NCBI GenBank assembly: GCA_029244985.1
Contig: JAQWQD010000028.1
Location: 1-64,000 of the forward strand
Reading direction: 5' to 3'
DNA: 64,000 bases
Source of the DNA: Gammaproteobacteria bacterium
GTDB taxonomy: Bacteria; Pseudomonadota; Gammaproteobacteria; Pseudomonadales; Pseudohongiellaceae
The notes beneath the pieces are model-generated. The model saw nothing but the letters and a program-made list of their open reading frames with translations. It searched no databases and had not been told where the DNA came from. How positions within the stretch are numbered: position 1 is the stretch's first letter; each line of letters begins with the position of its first letter. The translations under genes were made by a program, and so were the position numbers. Positions 11,599-22,223 of this stretch are shown one piece after another.

Positions 11599-11715
11599 AT
11601 GAAAGTTAGAGCTTCAGTGAAAAAGATTTGCCGTAACTGTAAAGTCATACGACGTAATGGTTCGGTTCGGGTTATTTGTAGTGCAGAGCCTCGACATAAG
11701 CAACGTCAAGGTTAA
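11599..11715 (+). CDS. rpmJ: 50S ribosomal protein L36 (not in ORF track)
   Basis: Manual translation: [38 protein letters not shown], 38 aa, between secY and rpsM. Confidence 0.98.
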   Translation: MKVRASVKKICRNCKVIRRNGSVRVICSAEPRHKQRQG

Positions 11716-11741
11716 CGCGGAAAAGAGAACGGAGTAAATCT

Positions 11742-12098
11742 ATGGCACGTATTGCCGGGGTTAACATACCAGATCATAAGCACATCGTGATTTCGTTAAG
11801 TTACGTATATGGCATTGGTCCAACTATTGCAAAAAATATTTGTGATACAACTGGTATTGAACCCTCAACTAAAGTTTCTGAATTGAGTCCAGAACAGCTC
11901 GATGGTATTAGAGCTGAAGTAGCGAAAGTCCCTACTGAAGGTGATTTGCGTCGCGAAGTCTCAATGAATATTAAGCGCTTGATGGATCTAGGTTGTAACC
12001 GAGGCATCCGTCACCGTCGATCTTTGCCTGTAAGAGGGCAACGGACTAAAACGAATGCACGGACTCGTAAGGGTCCGCGCAAGCCAATTAGAAAATAA
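11742..12098 (+). CDS. rpsM: 30S ribosomal protein S13
   Basis: [26 protein letters not shown]... Confidence 0.99.
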   Translation: MARIAGVNIPDHKHIVISLSYVYGIGPTIAKNICDTTGIEPSTKVSELSPEQLDGIRAEVAKVPTEGDLRREVSMNIKRLMDLGCNRGIRHRRSLPVRGQRTKTNARTRKGPRKPIRK

Positions 12099-12154
12099 AT
12101 AAGCGTTCACGAATGATGGGCTAGTTAAGCCGTCAGGAGTATTTGGGAAAGAAC

Positions 12155-12547
12155 ATGGCCACACCAAAAGCAACGACAAAGAAGAAAACACGTACCCCTG
12201 TCATTGACGGGATTGCGTTTATACACGCTTCTTTTAATAACACCATTATTACGATTACAGATCGTCAAGGTAACGCTCTTGCCTGGGCAACAGCTGGTGG
12301 ATCTGGCTTCAGAGGCTCTAGAAAGAGTACTCCATTCGCGGCGCAGGTTGCAGCTGAGAAAGCAGGTAAACAAGCGATTGAATTATATGGTCTTAAGAGT
12401 TTGGATGTAAAAGTAAACGGACCTGGTCCGGGTCGCGAGTCAGCAGTTCGCGCACTAAATTCCTGTGGGCTAAAGGTTGGTAATATCACCGATGTTACTC
12501 CAATTCCACACAACGGTTGCCGTCCGCCTAAGAAGCGGCGTGTTTAA
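12155..12547 (+). CDS. rpsK: 30S ribosomal protein S11 (ORF-track start 12143 is TTG; ATG at 12155 preferred)
   Basis: [40 protein letters not shown]. Confidence 0.97.
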   Translation: MATPKATTKKKTRTPVIDGIAFIHASFNNTIITITDRQGNALAWATAGGSGFRGSRKSTPFAAQVAAEKAGKQAIELYGLKSLDVKVNGPGPGRESAVRALNSCGLKVGNITDVTPIPHNGCRPPKKRRV

Positions 12548-12562
12548 ACTAGGAGAGAAAGT

Positions 12563-13183
12563 ATGGCCCGTTATTTAGGCCCCAAGTGTAAGCTATCTCG
12601 TCGTGAAGGTACGGATCTGTTCTTAAAGAGCGGTGTTCGTCCTATAGACAGTAAGTGCAAGACCGATGTCATTCCTGGTCAACATGGTCAGCGACGTGGT
12701 CGCCTTTCCGACTATGGGGTTCAGCTTCGAGAGAAACAAAAAGTTCGCCGTATTTATGGGGTACTTGAAAAACAATTTCGTGGTTACTACAAAGAAGCTG
12801 CGCGACTTAAAGGGGCTACAGGTGAAAATCTCTTGCAGCTACTTGAATGTCGATTAGATAACGTTGTTTATCGTATGGGTTTTGGATCAACTCGCGCTGA
12901 GTCACGCCAACTTGTATCGCACAAATCGATTTGCGTTAACGGCGTAGTAGTAAATATTCCTTCTTACCAAATCTCTGAAGGTGATGTTGTTACGGTTCGA
13001 GGAAAATCCAAGGAACAGCTAAGAATTAAATCTGCATTGGAATTAGCAGCTCAACGTTCGGAAATAGATTGGGTGTCGGTTGATTCATCAAAGATGGAAG
13101 GGCAGTTTGCTCGCAAGCCAGATCGAACTGATTTGCCTTCTGAAATTAATGAAAGCTTGATCGTCGAACTTTATTCCAAGTAG
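12563..13183 (+). CDS. rpsD: 30S ribosomal protein S4
   Basis: [24 protein letters not shown]... Confidence 0.99.
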   Translation: MARYLGPKCKLSRREGTDLFLKSGVRPIDSKCKTDVIPGQHGQRRGRLSDYGVQLREKQKVRRIYGVLEKQFRGYYKEAARLKGATGENLLQLLECRLDNVVYRMGFGSTRAESRQLVSHKSICVNGVVVNIPSYQISEGDVVTVRGKSKEQLRIKSALELAAQRSEIDWVSVDSSKMEGQFARKPDRTDLPSEINESLIVELYSK

Positions 13184-13211
13184 TGACTTAATCACACAGA
13201 GGGTGGATTAC

Positions 13212-14210
13212 ATGCAAATTTCTTTATCAGACTTCTTAACACCACAAGTGATACAGGTTGATGAATTCGACAAGTGTCATTCTAAAGTGGTTTTAGAACC
13301 CCTTGAGCGGGGTTTTGGGCACACCTTGGGCAATGCATTGCGTCGGATCCTTCTGTCATCCATGCCTGGTTGCGCTATAGAAGAAGTTGAAATCGATGGT
13401 GTTGTTCATGAATACAGCACAATTGAAGGTGTTCGTGAGGATGTTATTGAGATTCTTCTAAATCTGAAAGGTGTGGCGGTTGTTTTGAATAACAATGATG
13501 AAGCCATACTCACTCTTTCGAAAAAAGGTTCGGGAACTGTTACTGCTGGAGATATTGCTGAAGATCACGACGTTGAAATCGTGAATCCTGATCATGTCAT
13601 AGCTCATCTGAATACTAATGGTGAACTAAACATGCGTCTCACAGTTCGTAAGGGTAGGGGCTATTCTCCTGCTGATAGCCGGGTAGGGGAAGAAGATGAA
13701 ACCCGGTCTGTAGGCAAGCTCCTATTGGATGCTTCTTACAGCCCAGTTATGAGAATTTCATATTCAGTTGAAAACGCTCGTGTGGAGCAGCGCACTGATT
13801 TGGACAAGTTGATTATTGATCTTGAAACTAACGGCACTATTGACCCAGAAGAATCTATCCGCAGGGCAGCTACTATTCTTCAGCATCAATTAAGTGTATT
13901 TGTTGATCTTCAGAGCGAGATTATTGCTGAGCCTGAAGAGCTTGAAGATGAAATTGACCCTATTCTATTAAGACCTGTTGATGATCTCGAACTTACGGTT
14001 CGATCAGCAAACTGTTTGAAAGCGGAAGACATTTACTATATCGGTGATCTTATACAGCGCACAGAAGTTGAGTTGTTGAAGACTCCAAATCTAGGTAAGA
14101 AGTCGCTAACTGAAATCAAAGATGTTTTGGCTACTCGCGGTCTTTCTTTAGGTTTGCGCCTGGAGAATTGGCCTCCATCAAGCCTGAAATCTGACGATCG
14201 AGCAGCTTAG
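13212..14210 (+). CDS. rpoA: RNA polymerase subunit alpha (ORF-track start 13203 is GTG; ATG 13212 preferred)
   Basis: RpoA N-terminal ([26 protein letters not shown]) and C-terminal domains. Confidence 0.98.
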   Translation: MQISLSDFLTPQVIQVDEFDKCHSKVVLEPLERGFGHTLGNALRRILLSSMPGCAIEEVEIDGVVHEYSTIEGVREDVIEILLNLKGVAVVLNNNDEAILTLSKKGSGTVTAGDIAEDHDVEIVNPDHVIAHLNTNGELNMRLTVRKGRGYSPADSRVGEEDETRSVGKLLLDASYSPVMRISYSVENARVEQRTDLDKLIIDLETNGTIDPEESIRRAATILQHQLSVFVDLQSEIIAEPEELEDEIDPILLRPVDDLELTVRSANCLKAEDIYYIGDLIQRTEVELLKTPNLGKKSLTEIKDVLATRGLSLGLRLENWPPSSLKSDDRAA

Positions 14211-14242
14211 TCAGAGAAAGATAAAGATAAAGGTATAATCTT

Positions 14243-14662
14243 ATGCGCCATCGACAAAGCGGTCGCCAACTAAACAGAAATAGTTCGCACCGATCAGCTA
14301 TGTTTCGCAACATGACTACGTCATTGGTCGAACATGAAATAATTAAAACTACCCTGATAAAAGCGAAAGAGTTACGTTCTGTGGCCGAGCCTTTAATTAC
14401 TCTTGCCAAGAAGGATTCAGTCGCGAATCGCCGGTTAGCTTTTAATCGAACTCGCAGTAAAGCCACCGTGGGTAAATTATTCACTGAACTGGGTCCGCGC
14501 TATGTAGATCGCCCTGGTGGTTATATTCGTATTCTTAAATGTGGTGAAAGGGCAGGTGACAAAGCAACGATGGCTTACGTCGAGCTTGTGGATCGTCCGC
14601 TTCATAACAGCAATGATTTAAATGAAGAAGTTGAAACAGTAGCCGAAGTAGATGATGAATAA
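14243..14662 (+). CDS. rplQ: 50S ribosomal protein L17
   Basis: [24 protein letters not shown]... Confidence 0.99.
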   Translation: MRHRQSGRQLNRNSSHRSAMFRNMTTSLVEHEIIKTTLIKAKELRSVAEPLITLAKKDSVANRRLAFNRTRSKATVGKLFTELGPRYVDRPGGYIRILKCGERAGDKATMAYVELVDRPLHNSNDLNEEVETVAEVDDE

Positions 14663-14687
14663 ACTCTCGATCACACTTTAGCATTTC

Positions 14688-14720
14688 AAAACCCGACTAC
14701 TTGCAACTGGTCGGGTTTTT
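14688..14720 (+). terminator. Rho-independent terminator closing the ribosomal superoperon
   Basis: AAAACCCGAC ... GTCGGGTTTTT. Confidence 0.92.
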
Positions 14721-14758
14721 CAGTTTTAGGCCCCAGAAATTTATCAGTATTTCCTAAC

Positions 14759-15658
14759 ATGCAAAAAATAACCTCAAGAGACTTCATTGAACTCCTGATT
14801 CTCTCGGCAATATGGGGCTCATCTTTTTTATTTCTTAGAATTGCAGCGCCTGTGTTTGGTCCTGTATTTTTGATAGAAATGCGTGTAGCTAGCGGATTAG
14901 TTGTAATGCTGCCTATGTGTCTATTACTCGGAAAGGTCACTGAACTGAAACAACATTGGAAAATGATATTTGTTGTTAGTCTCACCAATATGGCAGTTCC
15001 ATTCTGCTTCTTTGCCTACTCTGCACTTAACGCTGGAGCTGGGTTGCTCTCAATACTGAATGCTACAGTGCCATTTTTTACGGCTTTGATAGCATTCATC
15101 TTTTTTCAACAAAGGCTCGTCAAACTAGGTTTTTTCGGCCTACTTGTGGGTTTTTGCGGTGTAGTTGTGTTGATGTTTGAGCCTTCGGAGTCCTCTGGAA
15201 TCACTAGTCATCTCGCGATTCCATCGGCGTTACTAGCTTGTGTGTTGTACGGAATTGCCCTGAATTTGGTAGCTCATAAACTTCAAGGAGTTTCTGGTGT
15301 TGCCATCACCACTGGTGGCTTGTTTTTCTCCAGTCTAATTCTTCTGCCATTCGCACTAATAGAGCAACCCGAAGTGATGCCGCAAGGCTCTGTTTGGTTC
15401 AGTGTGCTGGCATTAGGGGTTGTTTGTACTGGCTTTGGTTATCTACTTTTCTATCGATTAATTGCCAGAATCGGATCCCAGCAAGCTATTATGACTACGT
15501 ACTTAATTCCACTTTTCAGTATCCTATGGGGGAATTTGTTTCTTGCAGAAAGCATCACGTTATTCATGGTCTTTGGCGGTATGCTGATACTTTCGGGAGT
15601 TGGCATGACCACCGGCAGGTTTCCAGGGATTGCTTTATTAACTAGAACAACAAACTAA
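14759..15658 (+). CDS. EamA/DMT-family permease
   Basis: About ten hydrophobic segments; IWGSSFLFLRIAAPVFGPVFLIEMRV typical of EamA repeats. Confidence 0.92.
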   Translation: MQKITSRDFIELLILSAIWGSSFLFLRIAAPVFGPVFLIEMRVASGLVVMLPMCLLLGKVTELKQHWKMIFVVSLTNMAVPFCFFAYSALNAGAGLLSILNATVPFFTALIAFIFFQQRLVKLGFFGLLVGFCGVVVLMFEPSESSGITSHLAIPSALLACVLYGIALNLVAHKLQGVSGVAITTGGLFFSSLILLPFALIEQPEVMPQGSVWFSVLALGVVCTGFGYLLFYRLIARIGSQQAIMTTYLIPLFSILWGNLFLAESITLFMVFGGMLILSGVGMTTGRFPGIALLTRTTN

Positions 15659-15881
15659 AGGATACTAAAAATCAACCAGTATCTTTGACGCAACGGTTGC
15701 TATCTGCTTCCACATTATCTAATGTCGACTGCTTGAAAAATCCGTCTATTTTCGAAATCGAACATCCTCTGGACACAAGAATATCAGTTAGGTCAATGAG
15801 CAATAGATACTCGTCCGACGGAGCGCAGAGGAACCATGAGTTAACACCGCTAAACTTATCGGAGACTATAGTTATAGACAC

Positions 15882-15920
15882 AAAAAAACCCGACCACTTC
15901 ACTTCCATGATCGGGTTTTT
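15882..15920. terminator. Bidirectional terminator
   Basis: AAAAAAACCCGACCAC...ATGATCGGGTTTTT between convergent genes. Confidence 0.85.
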
Positions 15921-15936
15921 GTAGTCGACTTATAAC

Positions 15937-17961
15937 TTAGTGAGCGCCACCTGCAGCAGGAGCTGCACCAGGTAGTGCTACAGCAGTTAATTTTGAACCC
16001 GTTTGCAGCATGATGTATTGATGACCATCATGTGTCCAAGAGCTCATGCCATAGCGGCTACGATCCGGCAATTCGATAGAACTTATAGTCTCACCGTTTG
16101 CTTTATCTATAGCGTAAAGCATGGGTGTGCCATCAGTTTTAGTATCTGAGTAAACCAGCATGGTCGGAGTGACTACCATCGGTACAAGTGCGCCAGTGCC
16201 AGTGTTCTCTATATCAAGATTATTGTCATTAATAACTTGCTGCACTCGCGCCGGTGTTTCGCCAGTTGGGATCATCCATGCATGTTCCCCAGTATTCATA
16301 TCTATAGCTGTAATGCGACTATAGGGTGGCTTGTAAAGTGGAATGCCTGCTGCATGACGCGGTGCGCCTGCTCCAGGGCCATTCGCATACTGAGAGTAGG
16401 TTGTTCCCGTTGGATATTCATACTGCAAGTCTGCCTCTTCACCTGGAACTAGCTGAATTGGGCTACATGCCGAATGGGATGAAACATAGAGATAACCAGT
16501 CGTTGGGTCTGCAACTGCTGGTGCAGTAATGTTTGCTCCACCACCACCTCCTGGGCAGAACATTGCAGCGCGTTTACCAGATTCGTGGCCGCGCTGAATT
16601 GGAGGGTTAAACAAAGGCCCCATTTGATAATCAGCAAATGCATTAATCGCTTGCTGCCTTAACTCCGGGGTCCAATCAACTAAGTCATTAATGGATACGC
16701 CCTGAATATCATAAGGCTCAGGTTTGGTAGGAAATGGCTGCGTATTAGAAAGCACCTCCCCAGGTACGGTAGATTGAGGAACTGGTCTTTCAATAATAGG
16801 CCAGATTGGTTCGCCGGTTAGTCTATTAAAAGCATAGACGAAACTTTGTTTCGTCACCTGCATCACAGCTGGAACTTCCCCTTGACCTTCAACATTTAAA
16901 TCCATAAGCACGGGCGCCGTAGGATTGTCATAGTTCCAGATATCATGATGGACCATCTGAAAGTGCCATGCTCTTTCGCCAGTGCTGGCATTCAGTGCAA
17001 TCAGGCTAGTTCCATAAAGATTATCACCAGGCCGGAAACCACCGTAGTAATCTATAGTTGCCCCGTTAGTAGGAATGTACACTATGTCGTTTTCAACATC
17101 AGCCGAAATTGGGGCCCATGAAGAAACGTCACCAGTCCATTGCCAGGCATCGTTTTCCCAAGTTTCATGACCATATTCGCCAGGCTTTGGGATTACATTA
17201 AACTTCCACTTAAAATCCCCTGTTTTCTTATCGTAAGCAAGAATGTCACCTGGCACGTTTTCAATTCGGGACTGATGATAGCCTTGCTCTGCTGAATTCC
17301 CCACAATAATTGTGTCGTTTACAACAATAGGTGGAGATGATCCGGTGATGTAGCCGGTTTCGAGAGGAATACCTTCATAGGGGTCATATGGATGGCCTAA
17401 ATCTGCCAGTAGATCAACGACTCCCGATTCAGGAAAGCCATCAATTGGCACCGGTTTGCCAAATCCTTGTAAAGGAGCGCCAGTTTCAGCATCCAAAGCA
17501 GTCAGAAAAAATCCAGGTGTAATCATATAAATTACGCCTTTGCCGTCAACTTCTGAATAACCAATCCCTTTGCCGTAGTCCGCGCGCATGGAATATTCCC
17601 ATCGACCAGTATTCGGTAAGCGGTAGCTCCAAAGTGTTTCGCCAGTTTTAGGGTCAATCGCAACGACACTGCGACGAGCACCGGCGACCGTATAAAGGGT
17701 GCCATTGATATAGCTCGGAGTTGAACGGCCGCTTACTGCTCCTAAACTAGCTCCATCCCATTCCCACACAACTTCCAGTTCACTGAAGTTTTCTGATGAA
17801 ATTTCAGAGGAACTGGTGTAACGGGTATGAGCGTAGTCATTACCTAGAGTGAACCATTCCACATCGTCCTGAGCAGCGAAAAGGCTGCCAGAGCCGCTCA
17901 GCAACGAACTAATCAGAGCGACGGTTTTAATGCGTTTCCAGATATCTATTTTTATTATCAT
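15937..17961 (-). CDS. PQQ-dependent dehydrogenase-like (quinoprotein beta-propeller), secreted
   Basis: Signal peptide; repeated propeller blades with GxxxWxY/F (AIDPKTGETLWSYRLP, ALNASTGERAWHFQ, AIDMNTGEHAWMIP). Start ATG 17961 chosen for the GAGGCG-like RBS; ORF track starts at 17994. Confidence 0.88.
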   Translation of the reverse strand: MIIKIDIWKRIKTVALISSLLSGSGSLFAAQDDVEWFTLGNDYAHTRYTSSSEISSENFSELEVVWEWDGASLGAVSGRSTPSYINGTLYTVAGARRSVVAIDPKTGETLWSYRLPNTGRWEYSMRADYGKGIGYSEVDGKGVIYMITPGFFLTALDAETGAPLQGFGKPVPIDGFPESGVVDLLADLGHPYDPYEGIPLETGYITGSSPPIVVNDTIIVGNSAEQGYHQSRIENVPGDILAYDKKTGDFKWKFNVIPKPGEYGHETWENDAWQWTGDVSSWAPISADVENDIVYIPTNGATIDYYGGFRPGDNLYGTSLIALNASTGERAWHFQMVHHDIWNYDNPTAPVLMDLNVEGQGEVPAVMQVTKQSFVYAFNRLTGEPIWPIIERPVPQSTVPGEVLSNTQPFPTKPEPYDIQGVSINDLVDWTPELRQQAINAFADYQMGPLFNPPIQRGHESGKRAAMFCPGGGGGANITAPAVADPTTGYLYVSSHSACSPIQLVPGEEADLQYEYPTGTTYSQYANGPGAGAPRHAAGIPLYKPPYSRITAIDMNTGEHAWMIPTGETPARVQQVINDNNLDIENTGTGALVPMVVTPTMLVYSDTKTDGTPMLYAIDKANGETISSIELPDRSRYGMSSWTHDGHQYIMLQTGSKLTAVALPGAAPAAGGAH

Positions 17962-18182
17962 TTTTCGCCTCGTTGATAAAAATTTGTATCGCATTCGAAG
18001 AGTTTTGAATCCACTAAAGTGTAATGGATTTACAGTTAAATCTAATTGAATATTATCTAGTAAAAACAGCTAGTTATATAACATCAATCATGATCTTAAC
18101 TGGTTAGAGTACTCAACTGAGGCTACCGCAAGGAGAGGGTATTGTCCACGATGAAAAAGTGACGAGATTTGTCAGAAAACAT

Positions 18183-19094
18183 CTAAATGTCTGGCATCTG
18201 AAATTGGGAGGAAGAGAGCGCCGCAGTGAGTTCTGAAAGCTGGGTATTATTTAGTTTGGTGAGAGGAGGCCGTACTCGAAACCACTGGGAATCCTTCGTG
18301 CATATTGCAGTTGCTGCTTTTAATGCAGGAATCATTGGATAACTCTGGAAAATATTTCTGATTTGATCAAGTCCTACTTGTTTCTGCTCCGCGTCTTCGC
18401 CCTGCCAAGCCGAACAAAGACTACTAATCGCAGCTGGATTGACATTGGCAGTAGCAGAGATGCAGCCAGCTCCTCCAGCCTTCATGTTCTGTAGCAGGAA
18501 GCTCTCGGATCCGCAGAACACTCGGAAATTGTCTATAGATAATTCGTTAAACGCTTGGGTTTGATTCCAATCCCCTGAGCTGTCTTTTATGCCAGCTATG
18601 TTTTTGGGATAGCTATACGCTAACTTTTCTATTAGATCGAGAGTTAAAGGAATCTGTGAAATAGGAGGAATGTGGTATAGATAAATTTTAAGATCTTCAT
18701 TATTAACTGCTTCAATTACCTCAGCATAATAGTTAAAGAGCCCTTGGTCAGATACACCTTTGTAATAAAATGGCGGCAGCATTAGGACACCGGCGCAGCC
18801 CAGTTCGACTGCCTTCCGAGTTAATTCGATGGTGTCACTAAGGGCGCAGCAACCTGTCCCAGGCATTAGGGAGTGCGATTCTATGCCGCCTTCGATTAAA
18901 TCATCCAACAGACTAATTTTTTCATTAACACTTAAAGAGTTTGCTTCACTGTTAGTGCCGAAGACTGCAAGATTCGCTCCTTGGGAAACTATCCATCGGC
19001 AATGTTTTATGAAGCGAGAAGAGTCGGGTGATAAATCTTCATTAAATGGGGTAATTACTGGAGCTAATACCCCGCTGAATCGAGATTGGGACAC
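18183..19094 (-). CDS. Dihydrodipicolinate synthase/N-acetylneuraminate lyase family protein
   Basis: GVLAPVITPFNEDLSPD, YHIPP and GIKDSSGD motifs of the DapA superfamily. Confidence 0.9.
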   Translation of the reverse strand: MSQSRFSGVLAPVITPFNEDLSPDSSRFIKHCRWIVSQGANLAVFGTNSEANSLSVNEKISLLDDLIEGGIESHSLMPGTGCCALSDTIELTRKAVELGCAGVLMLPPFYYKGVSDQGLFNYYAEVIEAVNNEDLKIYLYHIPPISQIPLTLDLIEKLAYSYPKNIAGIKDSSGDWNQTQAFNELSIDNFRVFCGSESFLLQNMKAGGAGCISATANVNPAAISSLCSAWQGEDAEQKQVGLDQIRNIFQSYPMIPALKAATAICTKDSQWFRVRPPLTKLNNTQLSELTAALSSSQFQMPDI

Positions 19095-19159
19095 TTCAAA
19101 ATTCCTTTTGTACTTAATTAAAAAGCTTGAAATACCAAGGTCCGTGGAGTGGTTTTCAA

Positions 19160-19639
19160 CTATGCTTTTTCTGACGGATTGAATAAAAAACTAAATAACA
19201 ACATAGGCCAAATGCCCACATGCACCATGACATCCGCGGTATTGAATATATAGTTCCAGTAGGGAATATGCTGAATATCGATAAAGTCAATAACGCTTCC
19301 ATAGACTAATCGATCGAGAATATTACTAGCACCGCCTCCAACAATAAATCCAAAGCAAATGTATTCGTAACGATATATGTTTTTGCCTATCCATAAATAC
19401 GCTGAAACGGCAATTAATAAAGTAATTGATATAAGGCCAAATAACCAACCCATGCCCTGACCCATGCCAAAAATACCGCCATAATTTCGAATATGCGTAA
19501 AATGAATGAATGAATTAATCTCCATGCTAGAATTTATTTCAATCGAGCTGTTCACCCAATAGCCAATAAGTTGGGATAGGAATAGAGCCACAAAGGCAAT
19601 GCCGCCATAAAGAGATATATTTCGCATTCTTGTATTCAT
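19160..19639 (-). CDS. Signal peptidase II-like protein (divergent LspA)
   Basis: GGGASNILDRLVYGSVIDFI and FNTADVMVHVG contain the two Asp motifs of LspA. Confidence 0.85.
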   Translation of the reverse strand: MNTRMRNISLYGGIAFVALFLSQLIGYWVNSSIEINSSMEINSFIHFTHIRNYGGIFGMGQGMGWLFGLISITLLIAVSAYLWIGKNIYRYEYICFGFIVGGGASNILDRLVYGSVIDFIDIQHIPYWNYIFNTADVMVHVGIWPMLLFSFLFNPSEKA

Positions 19640-19743
19640 AGACTGTTGGCAACTTAAATTGCTCTGTAGGTATAGAAAATTAGCATAAAATAATCGTGAT
19701 TAAGTAATTTACATCTCGCTAAACCCTGAATAGCAGAACCAAA

Positions 19744-20361
19744 TTATCGAGTGAGCTCTGCATAAGGCACATCGGCATACTGAGTGATCTGGCCTAGCCC
19801 GCTATCAGAAAAACTTACTATACTATGAGCACAATTATGCATGCGGGGCGGTGTCCATAGTTCGCACATAGGTTTATCTTCGATATGGCATAGAAATGTT
19901 TTAATCAGTGCGCCATGACTTATCAAGACGACTTTTTTGTTGAGGTTACTCTCCATTATTTTCTTAATTGTAGCGATTGCTCTGGATTGAAGCTTAAAAA
20001 ATGATTCAGCACCCTTGACACTGAACAGGTGTGGCTCTTGCCAAAAATGTTGATAAGATTCTGGCTCCCGCCGCTCTATTTCCTCATAGAGAGTGCCTTC
20101 CCAAGGCCCAAGAAAGATTTCTCTAAGAGAGTCCAAATACTCAATGTCTAAATGGTTTGCCGGAAAGAGGTTTGCAGCGGTTTGACGTGTTCGTAATGAG
20201 CTACTACAAAAAACTTTATCGAATTTTATAGCGCTAATCCGTTCACCTAAAGCGATAGCTTGGTTGATGCCGAGTTGCGTCAACTGCGAGTCACTTTGCC
20301 CTTGAACTCGCCGTTCTTCATTCCAGTCTGTCTGACCGTGACGAATTAAATGCAATTCCAT
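19744..20361 (-). CDS. Histidine phosphatase family protein
   Basis: LHLIRHGQTDWNEERRVQGQSDSQLTQLG... and SHGALIKT. Confidence 0.93.
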   Translation of the reverse strand: MELHLIRHGQTDWNEERRVQGQSDSQLTQLGINQAIALGERISAIKFDKVFCSSSLRTRQTAANLFPANHLDIEYLDSLREIFLGPWEGTLYEEIERREPESYQHFWQEPHLFSVKGAESFFKLQSRAIATIKKIMESNLNKKVVLISHGALIKTFLCHIEDKPMCELWTPPRMHNCAHSIVSFSDSGLGQITQYADVPYAELTR

Positions 20362-20369
20362 TTGTTCTG

Positions 20370-21854
20370 CTATTCCTGTGTTCTGGTTTTTTTTACAGCG
20401 GCGTTCCAGCCGGAATATTGAGTGTCTCGCCAGCTTTGGTCTTTCGCTGGCTCAAACGCCTGATCTAATTGCCACTTCTGGTTAATTTCCTCGAGAGATG
20501 AAAAAACACCAGCTTGTAAGCCTGCAATATAGGCTACCCCTAATGCGGTAGTTTCGGTAATTGTCGGCCTTTGCACTTCACAACCCAAAAGATCTGCAAG
20601 CTTTTGGGTTACAAAATTATTGTTCGCCATACCCCCATCAACTTTTAGACTGCTTAAGCTGGCGCCGTCTGCAGCGATGGCTTCGACTAGATCTTTTGTT
20701 TGATAGCAAACAGACATAAGTCCGGCAGTGACAATTTCCTTGATACCGGTGTCGCGAGTCATGCCAAAAATTGAGCCCCTTGCATTAGTATCCCAGTAAG
20801 GTGCACCCAAGCCAGTGAAGGCAGGAACCAGATAGACCTTTAAGTCATCAGCAGTTCCCCTAGCTAGTTGCTCGGATTCTTCGACAGTCGCTATTAGTTT
20901 TAATTCATCTCTTAACCACTGTATTGTGGCTCCAGCCATAAATATACTGCCCTCTATGGCATAGCAGGTTTTATTAGCTAGTCTATAAGCAACCGTAGAC
21001 AGTAATTTATTAGAAGATCTAACTATTTGCTCGCCGGTATTAAGTAATAGAAAACAACCAGTACCATAAGTGCTTTTTGCAGAGCCACTAGTAAAACAAC
21101 CCTGGCCAAAGGCAGCAGATTGTTGGTCTCCGATCATTCCAGTAATAGGAATGGCAGCACCAAAAAGTTCAGTGGCAGAGTTACCATAGTCTGCGGCACA
21201 GTCTTTTACTTCTGGAAGTACAGCTGCAGGTATGTCAAACATTGTTAGCAGATCAGAATCCCATCGCTGCTCTACAATATTGAATAGCATAGTACGAGAA
21301 GCGTTTGTCGCATCTGTACAGTGGCTTTGGCCATCAGTAAGTTTCCACAACAGAAAACTATCAACTGTGCCGAAGGCTAATTCACCATTTTCTGCGCGAG
21401 CCCGTGTATCTGGCACATTTTCTAAAATCCAACGTAATTTTGTTGCAGAGAAATAAGGATCTAAAAGTAATCCAGTTTTATTTTGGATCACCTCTGAATG
21501 GCCTATTTCTCTCAATGAGTCACAATAGCCGCTAGTTCGTCGATCTTGCCAAACAATCGCATTACTAATCGGCTTGCCTGTTTTCCTATCCCAAACAATT
21601 GTTGTCTCTCTTTGATTTGTGATGCCAATGCAGATGATATCATTGGCATCTGCACCCGCTTCTGACATGGCTATATGACAGCAGCTTAATGTTGTTTGCC
21701 AAATTTCATCTGCGTCATGCTCCACCCAGCCATCAGCGGGAAAATGTTGCTGGAACTCCTGCTGCCCAACACTAACTGGGGCCCCTTCTTTGTCGAAAAG
21801 AAGGGCTCGACTACTAGTTGTACCTTGATCAATGGCAAGAATGTATTTGCTCAT
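20370..21854 (-). CDS. glpK: Glycerol kinase
   Basis: [53 protein letters not shown]. Confidence 0.97.
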   Translation of the reverse strand: MSKYILAIDQGTTSSRALLFDKEGAPVSVGQQEFQQHFPADGWVEHDADEIWQTTLSCCHIAMSEAGADANDIICIGITNQRETTIVWDRKTGKPISNAIVWQDRRTSGYCDSLREIGHSEVIQNKTGLLLDPYFSATKLRWILENVPDTRARAENGELAFGTVDSFLLWKLTDGQSHCTDATNASRTMLFNIVEQRWDSDLLTMFDIPAAVLPEVKDCAADYGNSATELFGAAIPITGMIGDQQSAAFGQGCFTSGSAKSTYGTGCFLLLNTGEQIVRSSNKLLSTVAYRLANKTCYAIEGSIFMAGATIQWLRDELKLIATVEESEQLARGTADDLKVYLVPAFTGLGAPYWDTNARGSIFGMTRDTGIKEIVTAGLMSVCYQTKDLVEAIAADGASLSSLKVDGGMANNNFVTQKLADLLGCEVQRPTITETTALGVAYIAGLQAGVFSSLEEINQKWQLDQAFEPAKDQSWRDTQYSGWNAAVKKTRTQE

Positions 21855-22223
21855 AGGAAATATTTCGCTGGCTCACATAAAAATTGTCTAAGGTTAGTTA
21901 AAGCAGGTCAATCAGAAGCCATATTACACTATGTTAAGTGCTGTATGGCATGCTTTTCCTCGCTGAGAAGTTTCTGTAAATCAAGCTAACTCTCTTTATG
22001 ACTTCCTGATAATTGTGAGCGGATTTAACTGAGTGGTCAACACTGCTAAGTTTGCTCTCTGGATCAATCTTTCGGCTCAAGCACGATAGCGCTTGCAGTG
22101 TTGATTCTTAGAACCGCGAATCGCTCTCAGAATAATTTCTTTTAGTACTTATTCCGATGTGTGTTATTCAGACTGACATCGGTACAATACACCTCTAGTG
22201 CTCTCGAAAAGGTAGATCTCTAA

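Noticed and set aside
15672-15924. Overlapping small ORFs (79 aa +, 78 aa -) between the EamA gene and the PQQ dehydrogenase
   Set aside because: Both run into the bidirectional terminator hairpin at 15882-15920, have no recognisable domain, and lack a convincing ribosome-binding site.
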